Shown here one piece after another: positions 31,907 through 35,750 of a stretch of 35,750 nt of DNA. Position 1 is the stretch's first letter; each line of letters opens with the position of its first letter. The position numbers and the translations under genes were made by a program. The stretch is from JADKHR01 sp041917295. Its GTDB lineage: Bacteria; Elusimicrobiota; Elusimicrobia; FEN-1173. The stretch covers positions 1 to 35,750 of the forward strand of contig JAYRXX010000034.1 of NCBI GenBank assembly GCA_041917295.1, in the 5' to 3' direction. Under the pieces are notes generated by a model. The model ran no database searches, was not told the origin of the DNA, and saw nothing but the letters and a program-made list of their open reading frames with translations.

Positions 31907-33733
31907 TCAACGCACTGCGGGAGACGACCAAAACCGGGCCGGCAGAGCGCCCAACCCGATGACCGCCGCCTGAGTCAAGCAAAACACGATCAGCCACAAG
32001 GACGCTTTGTCCATGAAACCGTAGGAATGCAGGCCGATGCCCAGCATGTTAACGCCGAACCATGACAAGGCGGTAATGATGTTTCCAAACACGGCCAAGT
32101 TCATCAATCCCCGCCGTCCCACTTGTTTGCCCCACGCCATATGCAAAATCAACGCGTTCCACAAAACGATCATGAGCGCGCCGTTTTCTTTCGGGTCCCA
32201 GCCCCAAAACCGGCCCCAACTTTGGTCCGCCCAAATACCGCCCAACACCGTGCCGATAAAACTAAAAAACGTGCTGAAACACACAATTCCATACACCATA
32301 CGGGTCAAATTTTGGGCGGTGTCTTCACCCATGTCTTTAGAGAAAACCCCACGAAGGATATACACCACTCCCAAGATCCCCGACAAAAACGTCGCGCTGT
32401 AGCCGGCGGTGACGGTCACCACGTGGGTGGCCAGCCAAAAGTTGGAGTCCAAAACCGCCCGCATCATTTCCATCGTGTCGCCCTGGGCGGCCAGATGCAG
32501 GGCAACGATTTGAGTCAAAAACCCGATGGCGGCCGCGCCCAACGACCCCCATCCGTTTTTAAACATCCGTTCGACGATGACGCCCAGAAAAACAGATCCC
32601 CACCCCACAAAAACAGCCGACGAATAAAGGTTGGTCACCGGCGGGCGCCCTTGCAAAATCATGCGCGCAAGCAAGCCGCCCGTGTGGACAATGAACGCCA
32701 GAACCAAAAGACCGTAAGCGGTCCGCCGCATTTCCGCCGGCCAACGAAGAAACGACGCAAACACCAGGCCGCAAATGAGAACGTAGAGGACCAAACTTTT
32801 GTAGAACGGCTGGTAACGGTTAAAAAGGCCTTCGCGCCGTCCCTGGGCGGCGGCGCCGGGAACATGGTCGCCCAACCAATCGCGGTATTCAAAAAGCGCT
32901 TGACGAAACGCCGCCGTGTCGCCCCCCCGGCGGGCGTCGCCCATCCGGGCGTAAAACCCGATCGCCGGGTGCAAGGGCGACCCGTCCGAACCGTCCAGCA
33001 AGCCTTGACCCAGACTGGCCCATCGGTCCGGCGCGCCGGCGGGCAGAGCGCGAAACTCCGCTCGATCTGCCAGAGTTTGGAAACGGGACTGGAAGGCGCT
33101 CATTACTTTTGTCATGTCCGCGGCAGACCGGGACGCCGGGCTCCCCCCTCGCTCGTTCAACGCGGTCTGATAGGATTCGATTTCCTGGACGTGCCCGGTC
33201 ACCCCGGGCAGATCGCTGTCCGGGCCCGTGAGGCGAAGGGTGTTTTGGATCCGCCAATACAGCAAAACCTGTTCCCACAACCGAAGCAAGGCCTTTTGAA
33301 ACCGGGACCGCAATTCCGGCCGAACCGCGCCGGCCCGTTCGGATTGGGTTTGAAGTTCGGCGAGGTGCGGTTGCAAATCGAGAAATCGATACCGCCGTTG
33401 ACGGCCCGACTCCATACCAATGGAGCCCAACACGTCGGGATCATCGATTTCAAACACAGGAAACGTGTCCGCCACGTCCGGCTGAAACAACATATCCTGC
33501 AACCACGCCGTGGCGCTCACCGATCGCCCGTTCATTCGAACCGCCTGTTTGCCCGACAGGACCAACAGAGAATGGCGCGCCACGCTGTCGAGGGGTTTCA
33601 CCCGCCCGCCGCTCAAAACCGGCAGGTCTCCCCACACCCGGTCGGGCGATTGGGCCGTTCGAGCGGAGAACAACCCATAGGCCAACACCGCCCCCACGGC
33701 CCACACGGCCAACGTCGACGGGCGGGGCCTCAC
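31907..33733 (-). CDS. ccsA: Cytochrome c maturation protein CcsA (System II heme handling)
   Basis: CcsA and its partner ResB carry heme across the inner membrane and attach it to apocytochromes c. I start it at GTG 33733 (608 residues), which overlaps the resB stop (GTGA); a longer frame adds 20 residues inside resB. The first helix is followed by a long periplasmic domain (about residues 30-310). The C-terminal half is a CcmC/CcsA core with about eight helices and the WWD-type segment WADQSWGRFWGWDPKENGA, plus histidines in VHTGGLLARM, ATHVVTVTAG and GIGLHSYG as heme ligands. The long extracytoplasmic domain is larger than in plastid-type CcsA. Confidence 0.92.
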   Translation of the reverse strand: MRPRPSTLAVWAVGAVLAYGLFSARTAQSPDRVWGDLPVLSGGRVKPLDSVARHSLLVLSGKQAVRMNGRSVSATAWLQDMLFQPDVADTFPVFEIDDPDVLGSIGMESGRQRRYRFLDLQPHLAELQTQSERAGAVRPELRSRFQKALLRLWEQVLLYWRIQNTLRLTGPDSDLPGVTGHVQEIESYQTALNERGGSPASRSAADMTKVMSAFQSRFQTLADRAEFRALPAGAPDRWASLGQGLLDGSDGSPLHPAIGFYARMGDARRGGDTAAFRQALFEYRDWLGDHVPGAAAQGRREGLFNRYQPFYKSLVLYVLICGLVFASFLRWPAEMRRTAYGLLVLAFIVHTGGLLARMILQGRPPVTNLYSSAVFVGWGSVFLGVIVERMFKNGWGSLGAAAIGFLTQIVALHLAAQGDTMEMMRAVLDSNFWLATHVVTVTAGYSATFLSGILGVVYILRGVFSKDMGEDTAQNLTRMVYGIVCFSTFFSFIGTVLGGIWADQSWGRFWGWDPKENGALMIVLWNALILHMAWGKQVGRRGLMNLAVFGNIITALSWFGVNMLGIGLHSYGFMDKASLWLIVFCLTQAAVIGLGALPARFWSSPAVR

Positions 33734-34872
33734 GCGGTCCTCCGCCGAAAACGGGCCAAATGGAGGACAAAATGCCAGGCCAACCCCAAACACACCAACG
33801 CGCAGGCCACGTAGGGAGCCACCCAGACGGGGTTTTGGACCACCTGGAGAATCGACAGTTTATCGCCCTTGCCGAAACTGGCTTGATAAAACGTCAAGCC
33901 CCGATACCGCAGGGGATTGTTCATGAAAATCAGGACGTCCCGATCTTCGCCGGTTTCGGGGTCCGCCAAACGCAGAAGACTTGAAAAATTTTTGGGGATG
34001 TCGGTGCCGGGATAGCGGTCGTGGGTGAACCGTTTGAGATGCAGTGAAAAAGGATAATAGTTCCGAACCGGGCGTAGCCGGAGCTGATAGGTTGTCCCAT
34101 CGACAACCACGGTTTGATCTGTCTCCAGTCCGGTGGACACCAACCACACGCCGAGACTGTTGTTTGGCCCTCCCAATTCGATGACCGCCGCGGATGTGTC
34201 CATCTCGTCGTCCGACGTCACGCGGGGGGCTTCCAACACCCGCACGCGGGCACCCACGCCCATGGTGGCCGGACCGCCGGCACCGCTTTTTAAAACAGCG
34301 TTTTGGAAAAACTGTTTGGGAATAATTTTAAACGGGAGGGCATCGATTTGAATAGGCCGGCCTTTCTTCAACCGGGCGGCGGGAATGGCGTGGACCACAT
34401 CTTCCGTTGGCGACCGCGTGTCGATGATTGCCAGTTCCACATGCCGGTAATCTTCGGAATAGCGAGCCGAATGGCCTTCTTCAATCGACATTTGGCTTTC
34501 CTGGGCCCACATCTGGGTCAACCCCTGGCCCAGAACAAGAAGAAAAAGGCCCCCGTGGGTCAGCAAAAGCCCCGCCCGACGCCATTCCCAGCGGGCCCGC
34601 GCGGCGTGGGACACCGCCAAATTAATCAGCCACACTCCACCCAAGGTGTAACCGCCCGGAAACACGGGCAACCGCCCGCCGTTTTCCAATTCGTAAAAAA
34701 TCAGCCAACTGGAGAAATATTTTTTTTGGGCCAGCCACGTCCCCAAATGAACCTGTTCGAGGGTTCCGAACAACACCAGAATCATCATCAAGACCAGAAC
34801 CACGGACGTCAGTTCCAGGGAGCCCAGAAACGCCCACATGCGGCGATGGATCGGAACCGGAAGGGTCGGCAT
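33730..34872 (-). CDS. resB: Cytochrome c biogenesis protein ResB/Ccs1
   Basis: This is the partner of CcsA in System II heme delivery. I start it at ATG 34872 (380 residues), 5 bases after the lipoprotein stop; the frame extends further upstream without a good start. The N-terminus has helices SLELTSVVLVLMMILVLFGT and GGVWLINLAVS, then RAGLLLTHGGLFLLVLGQG. A large extracytoplasmic domain follows, including KRFTHDRYPGTDIPKNFSS and NNPLRYRGLTFYQASF, the most conserved ResB segments. A last helix (VAPYVACALVCLGLAWHF) carries a histidine. Confidence 0.92.
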   Translation of the reverse strand: MPTLPVPIHRRMWAFLGSLELTSVVLVLMMILVLFGTLEQVHLGTWLAQKKYFSSWLIFYELENGGRLPVFPGGYTLGGVWLINLAVSHAARARWEWRRAGLLLTHGGLFLLVLGQGLTQMWAQESQMSIEEGHSARYSEDYRHVELAIIDTRSPTEDVVHAIPAARLKKGRPIQIDALPFKIIPKQFFQNAVLKSGAGGPATMGVGARVRVLEAPRVTSDDEMDTSAAVIELGGPNNSLGVWLVSTGLETDQTVVVDGTTYQLRLRPVRNYYPFSLHLKRFTHDRYPGTDIPKNFSSLLRLADPETGEDRDVLIFMNNPLRYRGLTFYQASFGKGDKLSILQVVQNPVWVAPYVACALVCLGLAWHFVLHLARFRRRTA

Positions 34873-34877
34873 CGAAA

Positions 34878-35570
34878 TCACAGCCCCCGCAGACTTTCCA
34901 AGAATGCCATAAAGTCGGCCCCCGCCGACCGAACCACGGGATCTTCGCCCACCAGCTTGAAAAACCACGTTTGGGTCGACGTGGAATAAATGGCGGCGGT
35001 CATGCGATTTGTTTTATTTGCGAACGACGTGTAAACCATCGATCGGCCCGCGGGGCGCACCGTTTTTTCTTCCCGGTCCCATTGGGACGGTGTGAGGGGA
35101 TCCAGGCCCAGTTGACCGCGCCAGCGGTTAATGTTGGACAACGTCCCCCCCGCGTCTCCTTCCAACACCGTAACAGACAAGTCCGCGGGGGTGCCGCCGG
35201 TTCCCGGAACGACGAACGTGGCATAGCGAAACCCGGACCCCGGCTTTTCCTGCCACCCCGGGGGAGTCGTCCACGTGACTTTTTGGGACGGGGGCGGCGG
35301 CGGAGTTAACCCGTTGGCGGCCGCGTCCGCCATGGACATGCCGCCGGATCCGATCTCCGGATGGCCCGCGGGCAACTCACCGATGGGCGGATGGCCTTCT
35401 GGCAACGCCATGGCATCGAGGGGAGGATGGTTATGGGGAAGATCGGAGGAAGAGTCGACGTGATCGACGTCCGCGGTTTCTTTTGGAATTCGATACGTGC
35501 GGATCTCCCCCGAATCACAGGCGGAGAAAAGCGCGAACACAACAAAACACCATTGGGACGACGTGGCCAC
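34878..35570 (-). CDS. Lipoprotein with histidine-rich repeats, linked to cytochrome c assembly
   Basis: This encodes 230 residues from GTG 35570. A short signal sequence ends in a lipobox (FALFSAC, Cys18), so it is probably anchored on the outer face of a membrane. Residues about 45-75 hold three LPxxHP units (LPHNHPPLDAMA, LPEGHPPIGE, LPAGHPEIGS). After a proline linker comes a compact domain starting WTTPPGWQEKPGSGFRYATF. Location directly before resB-ccsA suggests a role in heme or copper delivery to cytochromes, but this is inference. No family name is assigned. Confidence 0.8.
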   Translation of the reverse strand: MATSSQWCFVVFALFSACDSGEIRTYRIPKETADVDHVDSSSDLPHNHPPLDAMALPEGHPPIGELPAGHPEIGSGGMSMADAAANGLTPPPPPSQKVTWTTPPGWQEKPGSGFRYATFVVPGTGGTPADLSVTVLEGDAGGTLSNINRWRGQLGLDPLTPSQWDREEKTVRPAGRSMVYTSFANKTNRMTAAIYSTSTQTWFFKLVGEDPVVRSAGADFMAFLESLRGL

Positions 35571-35576
35571 GGGCCC

Positions 35577-35605
35577 ATTATAGAAATTACGGAACCCCTT
35601 GGCCA
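35577..35605 (-). promoter_or_regulatory. Probable promoter of the long leftward operon
   Basis: TATAAT (35582-35577) and a weak -35 TGGCCA (35605-35600) are separated by 17 bases on the - strand. The expected start point falls at or next to the GTG start at 35570, so the mRNA may be leaderless or nearly so. Confidence 0.45.
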
Positions 35606-35628
35606 GGAACCGAATTGAGCGGCCTATA

Positions 35629-35750
35629 ATGTAACCCTGAATAAGGGTGTTGTGCGGTTAAAAATGTAACCCTACCTCTGCAAAGAGGAGGGCTCATGCC
35701 GAGCTTAAAATCAAAGATGGAATATCTCGAAGCTGTCTACCAACGTTACC
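35629..35750 (+). mobile_element. Left end of an insertion sequence running off the window
   Basis: ATGTAACCCT occurs twice (35629-35638 and 35664-35673), 35 bases apart, with AAGGGT in inverted orientation between them. This is typical of transposase-binding sites at an IS end. An integrase-type transposase start follows. The exact outer boundary cannot be set from one end. Confidence 0.55.
35696..35750 (+). CDS. Integrase-type transposase, first 18 codons only
   Basis: ATG 35696 is preceded by AGAGGAGGG at 35685-35692. The visible residues are MPSLKSKMEYLEAVYQRY, then the window ends. This N-terminus resembles IS-encoded integrase-core proteins that begin with a K-x-K-x-EYL-x-A-x-Y-x-RY helix. 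Only the very start is seen, so the family is tentative. Confidence 0.6.
   Translation, partial: MPSLKSKMEYLEAVYQRY

Noticed and set aside
32123..33814. 563-codon + strand frame opposite ccsA
   Set aside because: It is very rich in Arg, Pro and His, typical of an antisense frame of a GC-rich gene, and has no start signal; ccsA has clear helices and heme motifs.
1..35750. CRISPR array
   Set aside because: No regularly spaced direct repeats with unique spacers were seen; repeats present are pairs only.

Overview
The window looks like a GC-rich chromosome of a Gram-negative bacterium. It encodes an outer-membrane porin, a quinone-type PyrD, a System II (ResB/CcsA) cytochrome c maturation pair and a lipoprotein. 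I cannot fix the phylum from sequence alone; an uncultured lineage such as Elusimicrobiota is a guess. Genes are densely packed, with many 1-4 base start/stop overlaps and several GTG or TTG starts.

Region 1 (1-6157, + strand) is a phosphate-acquisition locus. A candidate Pho box is followed by a 56-residue helical protein, a porin, pstS, pstC, pstA, pstB and phoU. A strong hairpin sits just after pstS and probably sets the PstS:permease ratio.

Region 2 (about 6440-20608) is a mobile island of about 14 kb. It lies against the 3' end of a tRNA-His gene, and a diverged 59-bp copy of the tRNA trailer/terminator marks its far end. The cargo is a leftward operon: an Arc-like ribbon-helix-helix protein (frame broken at an A8 tract), a 1084-aa nuclease-methyltransferase, a NurA-like nuclease, a HerA-like ATPase with an unusual P-loop, a second DNA methyltransferase, an unknown protein, and a YhcG-N/staphylococcal-nuclease fusion. 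This resembles a restriction or anti-phage system built around HerA-NurA and matches no named system that I recognise. A complete IS256-family element with an 8-bp target duplication sits directly upstream of the operon promoter. A large serine recombinase (frameshifted near its 3' end) lies beside the tRNA. Two repeat pairs punctuate the island: 150-bp inverted repeats around the cargo, and an inverted second copy of the recombinase 3' end.

Region 3 (20604-35570, - strand) is ordinary core genome read leftward, probably as one very long transcription unit. It runs lipoprotein, resB, ccsA, pyrR, pyrB, pyrC, pyrD, pyrF, pyrE, purM, purN, purB, a membrane protein, a DUF948-like protein, a cyclic-nucleotide-binding protein and an AI-2E-type permease, then tRNA-His. 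It covers pyrimidine synthesis from carbamoyl phosphate to UMP, three purine steps and cytochrome c assembly.

The right edge (35629-35750) enters another insertion sequence with the first codons of an integrase-type transposase.
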